Below the pieces are notes generated by a model. The model was given only the letters and a program-made list of their open reading frames with translations, searched no databases and had not been told where the DNA came from. A stretch of DNA of 27,114 nucleotides from an uncultured Peptococcaceae bacterium (GTDB lineage Bacteria > Bacillota > Peptococcia > Peptococcales > Peptococcaceae), in assembly GCA_902492275.1 (NCBI GenBank), contig CABUKW010000025.1, positions 1-27,114 on the forward strand. Reading direction: 5' to 3'. Positions 7,008 to 14,040 of this stretch are shown piece by piece (position 1 is the stretch's first letter; each line of letters starts with the position of its first letter). The position numbers were made by a program, and so were the translations under genes.

Positions 7008-8080
7008 TGATTTCTCAATTCGCTCCTACAGATATCGGACCACCTCATTACTGGGACAAAATGCCGGAAATGAGCAAGAAAAACTACGGACAGTGGCAGT
7101 ATCATGAATATCTGAAACCAGGTGTTATGAAACACGTTGGTCCTGCTGGTGCTCTGTACACAGTACGTGTAGGTTCTCCACGTCTGTTGTCTATCGAAAC
7201 CTTAAGATGGTTTGCAGACATTGCTGACAAATACTGCGATGGTAAACTGCGTTTTACCTCTCGTCACAACGTAGAGTTTTTATTAGAAGACGAAAGCAAA
7301 ATTGATGCTTTGGTTGAAGAAGTAGAAGCTGCCGGCTGGCCAGTAGGTGGTACAGGCAAATCCCTGAAAAACATGCTGCATACACAGGGTTGGGTACACT
7401 GCCACAGTGCTGCTACCGATGCTTCTGGTACTGTAAAAGCTGTTATGGATGACCTGTTCGAATACTTCAAAACAGATGATCTGCCAGCAAAACTGAAAAT
7501 TTCTATGGCTTGCTGCCTGAACATGTGCGGTGCTGTACACTGCTCCGACATCGCTTGGGTTGGTATCCACAGAAAAATTCCAAGAGTAAACGATGCAGAA
7601 GTTGCACATAGCTGCGAAATTCCTAACATCATCGCTTCCTGCCCAAAAGCAGCTATTAAACCAAATCCAAAAGCAAAATCTGTAACAATTAACGAAGAAA
7701 AATGTATGTACTGCGGTAACTGCTTCTCCGTATGTCCTGCTCTGCCAATCGCAGATCCAGAAAACGACGGTATTGCAATTTTCGTTGGTGGTAAAGTATC
7801 CAATGCTCGTACCGCTCCAACCTTCAGTAAATTAGCAGTTCCATACATTCCAAACGAACCACCAAGATGGGATACTCTGGTGAAAACAATCAGACATCTG
7901 GTTGAAGTTTGGATTAAAGATGCTCGTAAGGGTGAACGTTACGGCGAATGGATTGAAAGAATCGGCTGGGAAAAATTCTTTGAAATGACCGGTCTGGAAT
8001 TCACCGATAAACACATCGATGATTTCACCTTCTCTGTAAAAACATTCCATACAGGCAATGGCTTCAAATTTACAAAATAA
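7007..8080 (+). CDS. dsrB: Dissimilatory sulfite reductase subunit beta
   Basis: The 357-residue beta subunit that completes the DsrA2B2 enzyme. Visible marks are LHTQGWVHCHSAATDASG with H131, C132 and H133, the cysteine group ACCLNMCGAVHC (C169, C170, C174, C179), and a ferredoxin domain with SCPKAAIKP and CMYCGNCFSVCPA. The ATG overlaps the dsrA stop (TAATG) and shares the GGAGGT site at the end of dsrA, so the two subunits are coupled. Codon use is strongly biased as in dsrA. With dsrD and dsrC downstream this is the reductive bacterial arrangement rather than the oxidative sulfur-oxidiser type. No frameshift or missing cluster residue was seen. Confidence 0.96.
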   Translation: MISQFAPTDIGPPHYWDKMPEMSKKNYGQWQYHEYLKPGVMKHVGPAGALYTVRVGSPRLLSIETLRWFADIADKYCDGKLRFTSRHNVEFLLEDESKIDALVEEVEAAGWPVGGTGKSLKNMLHTQGWVHCHSAATDASGTVKAVMDDLFEYFKTDDLPAKLKISMACCLNMCGAVHCSDIAWVGIHRKIPRVNDAEVAHSCEIPNIIASCPKAAIKPNPKAKSVTINEEKCMYCGNCFSVCPALPIADPENDGIAIFVGGKVSNARTAPTFSKLAVPYIPNEPPRWDTLVKTIRHLVEVWIKDARKGERYGEWIERIGWEKFFEMTGLEFTDKHIDDFTFSVKTFHTGNGFKFTK

Positions 8081-8149
8081 GTTTGTCGCTTAATTCTGTA
8101 GTGCTCTTGCAGCGCAGGATAAAATATTTGATTGGGTGGTGTGCCTAAA

Positions 8150-8353
8150 ATGGCTGAATACACACATGAAGAATTAATGGCTAAAGTGTTGGAAGTTTTG
8201 GCTACCAAAGACAAAATGAAAAACAAAGAAATCGCTACAATTTTGGACGTTAAGAAAAAAGAAGTAGACTTAGCTGTTAATGATTTAGCAAAAGAAGGTA
8301 AAGTAGAATTCCTGTATCTGGGGACCTCCTACGTTACCTTGCCAAAAGCGTAA
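8150..8353 (+). CDS. dsrD: DsrD, winged-helix activator of dissimilatory sulfite reductase
   Basis: A small basic protein of 67 residues with a winged-helix pattern: helix, KNKEIATIL, VKKKEVDLAVNDLAKEG, then a beta wing KVEFLYLGTSYVTL. DsrD is known from sulfite and sulfate reducers next to dsrAB and was shown to act as an allosteric activator of DsrAB rather than as a DNA-binding regulator. The ATG at 8150 is preceded by GGGTGGTG about 8 bases upstream; the in-frame TTG at 8132 has no site. It lies 69 bases after dsrB in the same operon, with the same biased codons. Presence of dsrD supports reductive use of the enzyme. Confidence 0.88.
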   Translation: MAEYTHEELMAKVLEVLATKDKMKNKEIATILDVKKKEVDLAVNDLAKEGKVEFLYLGTSYVTLPKA

Positions 8354-8370
8354 GCTTTTTATCTGTTTTG

Positions 8371-8392
8371 CTGGACAGCCTGCGCTGTCCGG
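8371..8392 (+). promoter_or_regulatory. Strong hairpin after dsrD without a T run
   Basis: GGACAGC (8373-8379) pairs perfectly with GCTGTCC (8384-8390) over a CTGC loop, and flanking bases extend the stem. No T tract follows. It probably acts as an RNA stabiliser, a processing boundary or a partial terminator separating dsrABD from the downstream genes. Confidence 0.45.
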
Positions 8393-8420
8393 CTGGCAGT
8401 AAAAGATTGGGGGATTTACA

Positions 8421-8621
8421 ATGAGTTTGCTGGAAGATCTGAACGGGTATGTTGATTTCTGCTACGATCTTATGATGGAGATGAAAAATACCAAATCCAG
8501 TGAATATAAGATGGGGATTGCAGACGGCATGGAGCAGATGCTTGACATGCTGTACGAATATCTGGAGGAGTATCCTGAATTTGTTGACCCCAGACACAAG
8601 TATGATAAATTTAAAATGTAG
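8421..8621 (+). CDS. Small acidic protein of unknown function in the dsr operon
   Basis: A 66-residue protein (MSLLEDLNGYVDFCYDLMME... ending DPRHKYDKFKM). It is acidic, methionine-rich (9 of 66) and apparently all helical, with heptad-like leucine and methionine spacing and one cysteine. There is no signal peptide or membrane segment. I do not recognise the family. A GGGGGA ribosome site lies 7 bases before the ATG. It sits between dsrD and dsrC, 15 bases before the dsrC ATG, and shares dsrC's GAGGAG translation-coupling distance. Its codons are ordinary, unlike its highly biased neighbours, so it is probably made at lower level. A regulatory or assembly role with DsrAB or DsrC is possible but not shown. 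Confidence 0.8.
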   Translation: MSLLEDLNGYVDFCYDLMMEMKNTKSSEYKMGIADGMEQMLDMLYEYLEEYPEFVDPRHKYDKFKM

Positions 8622-8636
8622 AGGAGAACGATTACT

Positions 8637-8954
8637 ATGCCAAACATTGAAGTAAATGGTCAGACCGTTGAACTGGATGAAGACGGTTTCTTAGTAAACC
8701 TGGATCAGTGGAATGAAGATGTAGCTAGATATCTGGCTAAAGAAGAAGGCGTTGACGAACTGAATGAAGATCATTGGAAACTGGTTAACTACCTGAAAGG
8801 CTATTTCGCTGAATATGGTATTGCTCCAATGGTTCGTAAAATGACCAAAGAATCTGGTTATTCTCTGAAAGAAATTTACGATCTGTTCCCATCTGGCCCA
8901 GCAAAAGGTGCTTGTAAAGTTGCTGGTCTGCCAAAACCAACCGGTTGCGTTTGA
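8637..8954 (+). CDS. dsrC: DsrC, sulfur-carrier co-substrate of sulfite reductase
   Basis: A 105-residue DsrC/TusE-family protein. The C-terminal arm holds both redox cysteines, C93 and the penultimate C104, ten residues apart (CKVAGLPKPTGCV). This marks true DsrC rather than TusE-like paralogues with one cysteine. In the pathway DsrAB builds a trisulfide between these cysteines, and a membrane complex (DsrMK) then reduces it to sulfide. No dsrMK is in the window. The gene closes the dsr operon: AGAGGAG precedes the ATG and a strong terminator follows the stop. Codon bias is very strong, fitting the high abundance known for DsrC. Confidence 0.96.
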   Translation: MPNIEVNGQTVELDEDGFLVNLDQWNEDVARYLAKEEGVDELNEDHWKLVNYLKGYFAEYGIAPMVRKMTKESGYSLKEIYDLFPSGPAKGACKVAGLPKPTGCV

Positions 8955-8975
8955 TTTATCAATCTCATCGGTGCG

Positions 8976-9005
8976 AAACCCGGCTGCATAAGCCGGGTTT
9001 TTTTG
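8976..9005 (+). terminator. Terminator of the dsr operon
   Basis: AAACCCGGCT (8976-8985) pairs perfectly with AGCCGGGTTT (8991-9000) over GCATA, followed by a T run. A textbook Rho-independent terminator 22 bases after the dsrC stop. Confidence 0.95.
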
Positions 9006-9183
9006 CGTTTTTATTTATGTTTTGGATAACAAAAAGGAATTTCACAGTTCTTATATACTATGCGGAAAAACCAATTTGGTGCAATTTGGGAAAGGTCTTT
9101 TGCGGATAAAGATTTGTTGTTGCCGTCTTTCTTTTTTACTTTCTTACTTCTTCCTTATATGAAAACAGATAAATTTTTCTACC

Positions 9184-9224
9184 GAGAGATTGTTGTGCAA
9201 GAACGCACAGCCGTCTCTTTTTTT
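9184..9224 (+). terminator. Terminator-like hairpin in the 9005-9295 gap
   Basis: AGAGA pairs with TCTCT and TTGTGC with GCACAG, separated by a small internal loop and followed by seven T. It lies about 70 bases before the phosphatase-like gene. It could end a short RNA from the upstream gap (a TATACT -10 lies at 9054-9059 but lacks a good -35) or act as a leader attenuator. The rest of the 290-base gap holds no supported gene. Confidence 0.4.
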
Positions 9225-9295
9225 GTGATAAACTTTGTAGTGTTCAAATTAAAAGAAAAATGTTATGATTGTAATAAGAAAATGGACAATGTTTT

Positions 9296-10306
9296 ATGAG
9301 AGATTTACGAAATGTTTCTGTAAAAACCATAGAGATGGGGATTTTAATTCGCTGGGATGCCTTGTCGTTGGTTGGTCTGGTGTCTATCTATGTCAGCACA
9401 GACGCTGCTGCTTTACCTGTACCGGAAAGCAAGATTGCCCAAGTGCCTATGATGAACGGACAATTTCTTTGGACGCCGGAGGATCGGACACGGCGGTATT
9501 ATTTTTGGCTGTTGCCCGATAATGGGAAACCGGTGCAGGTGGCCCAGCGTATTTTGCCGACAGAAGGTATCATGAATTTTCGGGATTTGGGTGGATATCC
9601 CACGTTAGACGGTCGGTTTGTCCGTTGGGGTCTCTTATATCGTTCCGGCGCGCATAACAGTCTGACAGAGGCGGATCGCCTTTTGCTGAAACAAATTGGC
9701 CTGCGTACAGTGGTTGATTGTCGTTCTGCTGCGGAACAAGCGCAGTATCCTGACCAGCAGTTGGCGGAAATTCAATATCTATCAGTGCCTGTTTTGGACG
9801 ATGCTGGCGTTATCAATGTGCTGCATGTGGACGCAATCAATCATGCAGTGGAGGCCCAGCAGATGCTGCAGGAGATGAACCGCTTTCTGGTACGCGACCG
9901 GCAAGCGCAACAGAGTTATGCCGCTATGCTGCGCAAGTGCCTGCATGCAGAAGCTATACCGATGGTACAGCATGACACAGCAGGCAAGGATCGCGTAGGT
10001 GCAGGTACGGCAATTTTATTGTTGCTGTTAGGCGTCGATGAAGAAACCGTACTGGACGACTATTTATTGAGCAATGACTGCCGGTTGCCGCTAGAAAATT
10101 TGGAGCCGGGAGATGGGGCTTGTCTTTCTGAGATACAGCGGGAAATTTTTGCCGCCTTGACGATGGCCCAATTCTCCTATTTGTCCGCTTTTTTAGAAGA
10201 ACTAAAGGTCGCCTACGGCACTGTGGAACGGTATGCATTGGAGGCTTTGGAACTGACAGAAGCAGAAATTGCCCAACTGCGGCAAATGTATCTGTATCAA
10301 GTATAA
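9296..10306 (+). CDS. Tyrosine-phosphatase-fold protein lacking the catalytic cysteine (probable pseudophosphatase)
   Basis: A 336-residue protein of the bacterial tyrosine/serine phosphatase family (Y_phosphatase3 type). Its first 80 residues form a small beta-domain (WDALSLVGLVSIYVST). The phosphatase fold follows, with NFRDLGGYPT, the family's RWGLLYRSGA and TVVDCRS. The P-loop, which in active members reads HCxAGKDRTG, is HDTAGKDRVG here at residues 226-235. The cysteine nucleophile is aspartate (GAC at 9974) and the following threonine is valine. Arginine R233 is kept, so phosphate binding may remain while cysteine chemistry cannot. No signal peptide. The start is uncertain because no good ribosome site precedes it; a five-codon ORF (9282-9299) overlaps the ATG as ATGA and may couple translation. 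Confidence 0.8.
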   Translation: MRDLRNVSVKTIEMGILIRWDALSLVGLVSIYVSTDAAALPVPESKIAQVPMMNGQFLWTPEDRTRRYYFWLLPDNGKPVQVAQRILPTEGIMNFRDLGGYPTLDGRFVRWGLLYRSGAHNSLTEADRLLLKQIGLRTVVDCRSAAEQAQYPDQQLAEIQYLSVPVLDDAGVINVLHVDAINHAVEAQQMLQEMNRFLVRDRQAQQSYAAMLRKCLHAEAIPMVQHDTAGKDRVGAGTAILLLLLGVDEETVLDDYLLSNDCRLPLENLEPGDGACLSEIQREIFAALTMAQFSYLSAFLEELKVAYGTVERYALEALELTEAEIAQLRQMYLYQV

Positions 10307-10312
10307 AAACCC

Positions 10313-10370
10313 ATAGAAAAAGAGCTGCAGCAGGAGGATATCCGTTTCTCTGCTACAGCTCTTTTTCTAT
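10313..10370. terminator. Bidirectional terminator between convergent genes
   Basis: ATAGAAAAAGAGCTG (10313-10327) pairs perfectly with CAGCTCTTTTTCTAT (10356-10370), with further pairing inside. The A-rich left and T-rich right sides serve both strands. The right arm overlaps the stop codon of the minus-strand SLH gene. Confidence 0.85.
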
Positions 10371-11479
10371 TGTACCGCTTGCAGTAAAGCCTGGTCAATC
10401 GCCGAGAAGGTAAGCGTTTGGCTATCGACCAACAGCTGCACTTGAATCTGACTGATTTGATTGCCCAGCACCATGTTGGCTACTTGATTATCAGGCAAGA
10501 GAAGATTGACGGTGGTGGTTATGGTTTTGCTGCTGCCGGCAGCGATGGTTTGGCTGAAAGAAGACTGACTGGCTGTAACCTGAGCCCCGCCGTTATAGGT
10601 GACAATGGTTTTTAAGTTTTGATCAGAAATAGTGACAGCCTGCGCCGCTTTATTTTGTACGGTAAGCTGTAAAGTCGCGTAAACATATTGTTCGTTTAAA
10701 GCATTTCGATTAGATCGTTGGCTGTTTTGCAGCGAAAGTTGATAAGTAACCTGATTGCTGGTTTGTGAAGCGCCGTCAGACGTTGGCTGATTGGCTGCAG
10801 GGTCGTCGGAGGGTTGTACCGTATCCGGTTGTTCGACGGTTGTTGCGCCGTTGTCAGAAAAGTCTGACCCTTTCAGCTTTAACAGCCGTACAACCATCAC
10901 GCAGGCTTCGGCCCGGGTGGCTTTGTTGTTGGGCTGAAAGGAACCGTCCTCGTAGCCGCCCACCAGTTCCAATTCTTTGGCCAAATAGAGATAGCCCTTA
11001 TCATAGGATCGTATGTTGGCATCATCGGTGAACGCGGTGGCTTGTCCCGATAAGGCGGTGGCCGAGTCGTTCAGTCCCATGGCCCGCACCAGCATAATGG
11101 CGATTTCCCGCCGCGTGATGGCCCCATCGGGTCCGTACTGGCTGCCGTATTCAGCGGGTATAAGGATTTGATTGCTGACCAGCGTATGAATATCGGTAAC
11201 GGCCCAATGATTGGCAGTGTCGGCAAAATCATTGCCGTCTACAGAAGCAAGGCTTAGGCTTTGCCGCAGAATTTTGGCAAATTCGGCCCTGGTAATGGTG
11301 GCGTCGGGGCGAAAGGTACCGTCGGGATAGCCGCCAACAGCGCCCCGTTCTATCAGTTTTCCCACATCACCGGCAGACCAATGCTGCTCTAAGTCGGTTA
11401 AAGCTGCAGCCTGAGCGGCAGGCAGCATCCATGTGCAGAGCAATAGGCCCAGCAGCATAACAGAGAAAAATCGTTTCAT
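10367..11479 (-). CDS. Exported protein with three S-layer homology domains and a C-terminal beta domain
   Basis: A 370-residue exported protein. Residues 1-24 are a signal peptide (MKRFFSVMLLGLLLC... cut after AQA). Three SLH modules follow at about 27-205; each has the ITRAE-like motif (TRAEFAKIL, TRREIAIML, TRAEACVMV). They anchor proteins to secondary cell-wall polymers. A linker rich in D, P, T and S leads to a beta-rich C-terminal domain (about 240-370) of the kind seen in DUF4352-like extracellular proteins; that assignment is tentative. The ATG is preceded by AGGAGG. SLH motifs here (GGYPDGTFRPDATITRAEF) differ from those of the large surface protein at 17921, which suggests different origins. 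Likely role: cell-surface or peptidoglycan-associated structural protein. Confidence 0.88.
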   Translation of the reverse strand: MKRFFSVMLLGLLLCTWMLPAAQAAALTDLEQHWSAGDVGKLIERGAVGGYPDGTFRPDATITRAEFAKILRQSLSLASVDGNDFADTANHWAVTDIHTLVSNQILIPAEYGSQYGPDGAITRREIAIMLVRAMGLNDSATALSGQATAFTDDANIRSYDKGYLYLAKELELVGGYEDGSFQPNNKATRAEACVMVVRLLKLKGSDFSDNGATTVEQPDTVQPSDDPAANQPTSDGASQTSNQVTYQLSLQNSQRSNRNALNEQYVYATLQLTVQNKAAQAVTISDQNLKTIVTYNGGAQVTASQSSFSQTIAAGSSKTITTTVNLLLPDNQVANMVLGNQISQIQVQLLVDSQTLTFSAIDQALLQAVQ

Positions 11480-11759
11480 AAAAACCTCCTGTATAAAAAT
11501 AGAAGCGTAAAAATGTTACAGAAAAATCTGAAAGAAACCTGCAAAAAGAAAACCATTACAGCAATTCTGTCGGGTTTCAGACAATTTCATTGTAGCCCAA
11601 TCGGCAGAATTTTGCAATGGCTTTCGCAGCAGTCGGTTTATAGACGAAAAAAGACAAGAAAAGTTGCAGGAAAAACAGCTTTTCCTATTTTTATTTCAGG
11701 GGGAACGTGTTAAAATATAAGAATATTCTGTGATTCATAATAGAAGGAGTTGTATTAAT
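11480..11759 (+). promoter_or_regulatory. Divergent intergenic region and ilvD leader
   Basis: No gene is supported here. A hairpin GGAAAA-ACAGC-TTTTCC (11669-11685) followed by TATTTTT looks like a weak terminator. Downstream, TGTTAAAAT near 11708-11716 resembles an extended -10 for ilvD, with no good -35. GAAACC near 11534 can pair with GGTTTC near 11573 in a longer leader. I found no T-box sequence before ilvD. Confidence 0.35.
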
Positions 11760-13433
11760 GTGAGAAGTCATGAAGTAACAAAAGGTGTTGCCCGTGCGCC
11801 GCACCGCTCTTTATTTTATGCCATGGGCTATCTGCCGGAGGATTTGGAAAAGCCGCTGATTGGCGTAGTTTGCGCCCATAACGAAATTATTCCTGGTCAT
11901 TCCCATCTGAACCAAATTGCTGAGTTTGTCAAGAAAGGTGTATTGGCCGGAGGCGGTACGCCAATGGAATTCCCAGCTATCGGTATTTGCGATGGTATCG
12001 CCATGAACCACAGCGGCATGAAATATCCGCTGGCAACCCGGGAACTGATTGCCGACTCCATTGAATCGGTAAGCATGGGCCATAAATTTGACGGTCTGGT
12101 GTTAATCGGCAACTGCGATAAAATCGTGCCTGGTATGCTGATGGCCGCTGCCCGGCTGAATATTCCTGCAATCTATGTCAGCGGCGGTCCAATGCTGGCT
12201 GGTAGCCATAAGGGGCAGCCTTCCGACTTAATTAAAGGGCCATTTGAAATGGTAGGGCAGTGTACCAGCGGCAAGATTACCGAAGAAGAATTAGAACAAA
12301 TCGCCAGAACCTCCTGTCCTGGCTGCGGTAGCTGCGCCGGTATGTATACCGCCAACACCATGAACTGTTTGGCGGAAGTATTAGGTATGGCGCTGCCCGG
12401 CAACGGCACGATCCCAGCCGTATATGGCGACCGCCGCGCTTTAGCCAAACGGGCTGGCATGGAAATCGTGAAAATGGTAGAAAAAGACCTCAAGCCGCGT
12501 GACATTTTAACCTTAGAATCGTTCCGCAACGCTATTGCCGCCGATATGGCCATCGGCGGCTCCAGCAACACCGTATTGCATTTGCTGGCGATCGCCAAAC
12601 AGGCGCAAGTGGAATTATCCTTAGACGAATTTGACCGCATCAGTGAAATTGTGCCGCATATTGCCAAACTAAATCCATCTGGCAAATATCATATTCAACA
12701 GCTTTATGCAGCCGGCGGTATGGACGGCGTTCTGAAAACCCTGCTGGACGGCGGTTTAATCAACGGCAATTGCATCAACGTAACCGGCGCCACCTTAAAA
12801 GAACGGCTGGCCAACGCACAGGTTTATGACCGCGAAGTGATTCATAGCTTAGAGAACGCCTACTCAGCTACTGGCGGCATCGCTATTTTAAGCGGCAATC
12901 TGGCTCCAGACGGCGCTGTTGTAAAAGCTGCCGGCGTAAAACCGGAAATGATGGTGCATGAAGGTCCGGCTCGCGTGTTTAACTCGGAAGAAGAAGCCTT
13001 TGCCGCCATCACCAGCAACCAGATTCACCCCGGCGATGTGGTCGTCATCCGCTATGAAGGACCCAAGGGCGGCCCTGGTATGCGGGAAATGTTGAGCCCA
13101 ACTGCTGCTATCATTGGCGCCGGTTTGGATACCGAATGCGCGCTGATTACCGACGGCCGGTTCTCCGGCGGTACTGCCGGCGCAGCCATTGGCCATGTAT
13201 CTCCGGAAGCAGCCGAAGGCGGCCCCATTGCCTTTATTGAAGAAGGCGATATCATTGCCATCAACATTCCTAAACGGGAATTGGTGCTGAAGGTTTCCGA
13301 AGAAGAACTGGCCAAGAGAAAAGAAAACTGGACGCCAAAGAAAGTGGAATTGTTCCCCAACTCCTATCTGAAACGGTATGCCCATCTGGTGACTTCCGCC
13401 AGCACCGGCGCAACCATGCGGGATGACTTTTAA
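11760..13433 (+). CDS. ilvD: Dihydroxy-acid dehydratase
   Basis: Converts 2,3-dihydroxy acids to 2-keto acids, the common third step of valine, isoleucine and (indirectly) leucine synthesis. The 557-residue protein has the Fe-S cysteines C119 (GNCDKIVPGM) and C186/C189/C192 (SCPGCGSCAGMYTANTMN), then PGNGTIPA, GGSSNTVLH and the C-terminal DGRFSGGTAG. The start is GTG at 11760: AAGGAG ends 10 bases before it, and the protein begins VRSHEVTKGVARAPHRSLF as IlvD proteins do. An upstream in-frame GTG at 11730 would place the ribosome site inside the gene. An ATG two bases before the true start is followed at once by TGA. It lies upstream of the leuCDB operon but is separated from it by a T-box unit. 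Confidence 0.96.
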   Translation: MRSHEVTKGVARAPHRSLFYAMGYLPEDLEKPLIGVVCAHNEIIPGHSHLNQIAEFVKKGVLAGGGTPMEFPAIGICDGIAMNHSGMKYPLATRELIADSIESVSMGHKFDGLVLIGNCDKIVPGMLMAAARLNIPAIYVSGGPMLAGSHKGQPSDLIKGPFEMVGQCTSGKITEEELEQIARTSCPGCGSCAGMYTANTMNCLAEVLGMALPGNGTIPAVYGDRRALAKRAGMEIVKMVEKDLKPRDILTLESFRNAIAADMAIGGSSNTVLHLLAIAKQAQVELSLDEFDRISEIVPHIAKLNPSGKYHIQQLYAAGGMDGVLKTLLDGGLINGNCINVTGATLKERLANAQVYDREVIHSLENAYSATGGIAILSGNLAPDGAVVKAAGVKPEMMVHEGPARVFNSEEEAFAAITSNQIHPGDVVVIRYEGPKGGPGMREMLSPTAAIIGAGLDTECALITDGRFSGGTAGAAIGHVSPEAAEGGPIAFIEEGDIIAINIPKRELVLKVSEEELAKRKENWTPKKVELFPNSYLKRYAHLVTSASTGATMRDDF

Positions 13434-13504
13434 TTGCGAGCCTGTTTCTTGCAGTAGAGAATAAAAGAGAAAATAAAAGCGATCCGATTATTTGTGATAC
13501 GAAA

Positions 13505-13529
13505 CGCCCCGCCGAAAGCCGGTGGGGCG
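13505..13529 (+). terminator. GC-rich hairpin downstream of ilvD
   Basis: CGCCCCGCC pairs with GGTGGGGCG (9 base pairs, one G-U) over GAAAGCC. No clean T run follows, so termination may be partial or Rho-assisted. The remaining gap to 13750 holds no gene with a start; a minus-strand open stretch ending at 13574 is discussed among the rejected items. Confidence 0.45.
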
Positions 13530-13750
13530 GAGGAAGCATTTTCCCAAATATAAAATGGAAAGAAGATTTTTCGCTATTGTTCAAAATGACGGCGTACTTG
13601 TTCTTGCCATGCTGCGCTTATCAGGCTGTTTCTGATATCTGAAAAAATATCGTTCATGCTGTGTTCAGGCAGGTAGAGGCCCGTATGGATGGCCTTTTTG
13701 CGAAAAGGTCCGGCAAAAAAGAGAAAAATGGAATTCTTCGCAATTTTAAA

Positions 13751-13779
13751 TTGACAAGCATTTTTGGAATGCTTATAAT
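13751..13779 (+). promoter_or_regulatory. Perfect-consensus leu promoter with palindromic spacer
   Basis: TTGACA (13751-13756), 17 bases, TATAAT (13774-13779) is an exact sigma-A consensus. The spacer is a perfect dyad AAGCATT-TTTGG-AATGCTT (13756-13774) that fits exactly between the two boxes. A protein bound there would block RNA polymerase, so a repressor acting in addition to the T-box is likely. Transcription would start near 13786. Confidence 0.8.
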
Positions 13780-13785
13780 AATAAA

Positions 13786-14040
13786 ATATAAGTAAAAGAC
13801 GTTGATGGGGAAGAGTAGTCTGCGAGCTGGTTTCCAGAGAGCTGCCGGAGGGTGCAAGGCAGTGGCTGGCGCAGGGGAACTGGCCTCGGAGTCGTTTTTC
13901 TGAATGGGGCGAAAAAGCTAGTAGGAAAAACCGGTCTCGCCGTTATGGAGTTTGAGTGGACAGAACCGTTGGAGTTTTGTCAAATAGAGTGGTAACGCGG
14001 AATCCTTTTCGTCTCTGAGAGATGAAAAGGATTTTTTTCA
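13786..14040 (+). ncRNA. T-box leader, leucine-specific, with terminator
   Basis: A tRNA-sensing leader ahead of leuC. Typical stem I elements are present (GATGGGGAAGAGTAG near 13804, CAGAGAGCTG near 13837). The T-box core reads AGAGTGGTAACGCGG (13986-14000); its TGGT bulge is complementary to an ACCA tRNA end, fitting leucine tRNA with A at the discriminator. The specifier is probably CTG (13880-13882, after GAA) or CTC (13885-13887); both are leucine codons. The terminator is AATCCTTTTC (14001-14010) with GAAAAGGATT (14024-14033) and a T run. Low charged tRNA-Leu would favour the antiterminator and switch on leuCDB. Confidence 0.92.

Noticed and set aside
9060..9299. 79-codon plus-strand ORF in the gap after the dsr terminator
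   Set aside because: No ribosome site, AT-rich low-complexity protein, and it runs across a terminator-like hairpin and the next gene's leader.
11730..11759. Upstream GTG start for ilvD giving ten extra residues
   Set aside because: The extension would contain the AAGGAG ribosome site; family alignment from memory begins at the later GTG.
13574..13747. Minus-strand open stretch with protein-like end (FAGPFRKKAIHTGLYLPEHS... HFEQ)
   Set aside because: No start codon with a ribosome site, and extending it runs backward through the leu promoter. It may be a gene remnant but is too weak to list.
13654..13857. 67-codon minus-strand ORF over the leu promoter and T-box
   Set aside because: It overlaps a consensus promoter and a conserved T-box leader; no ribosome site.
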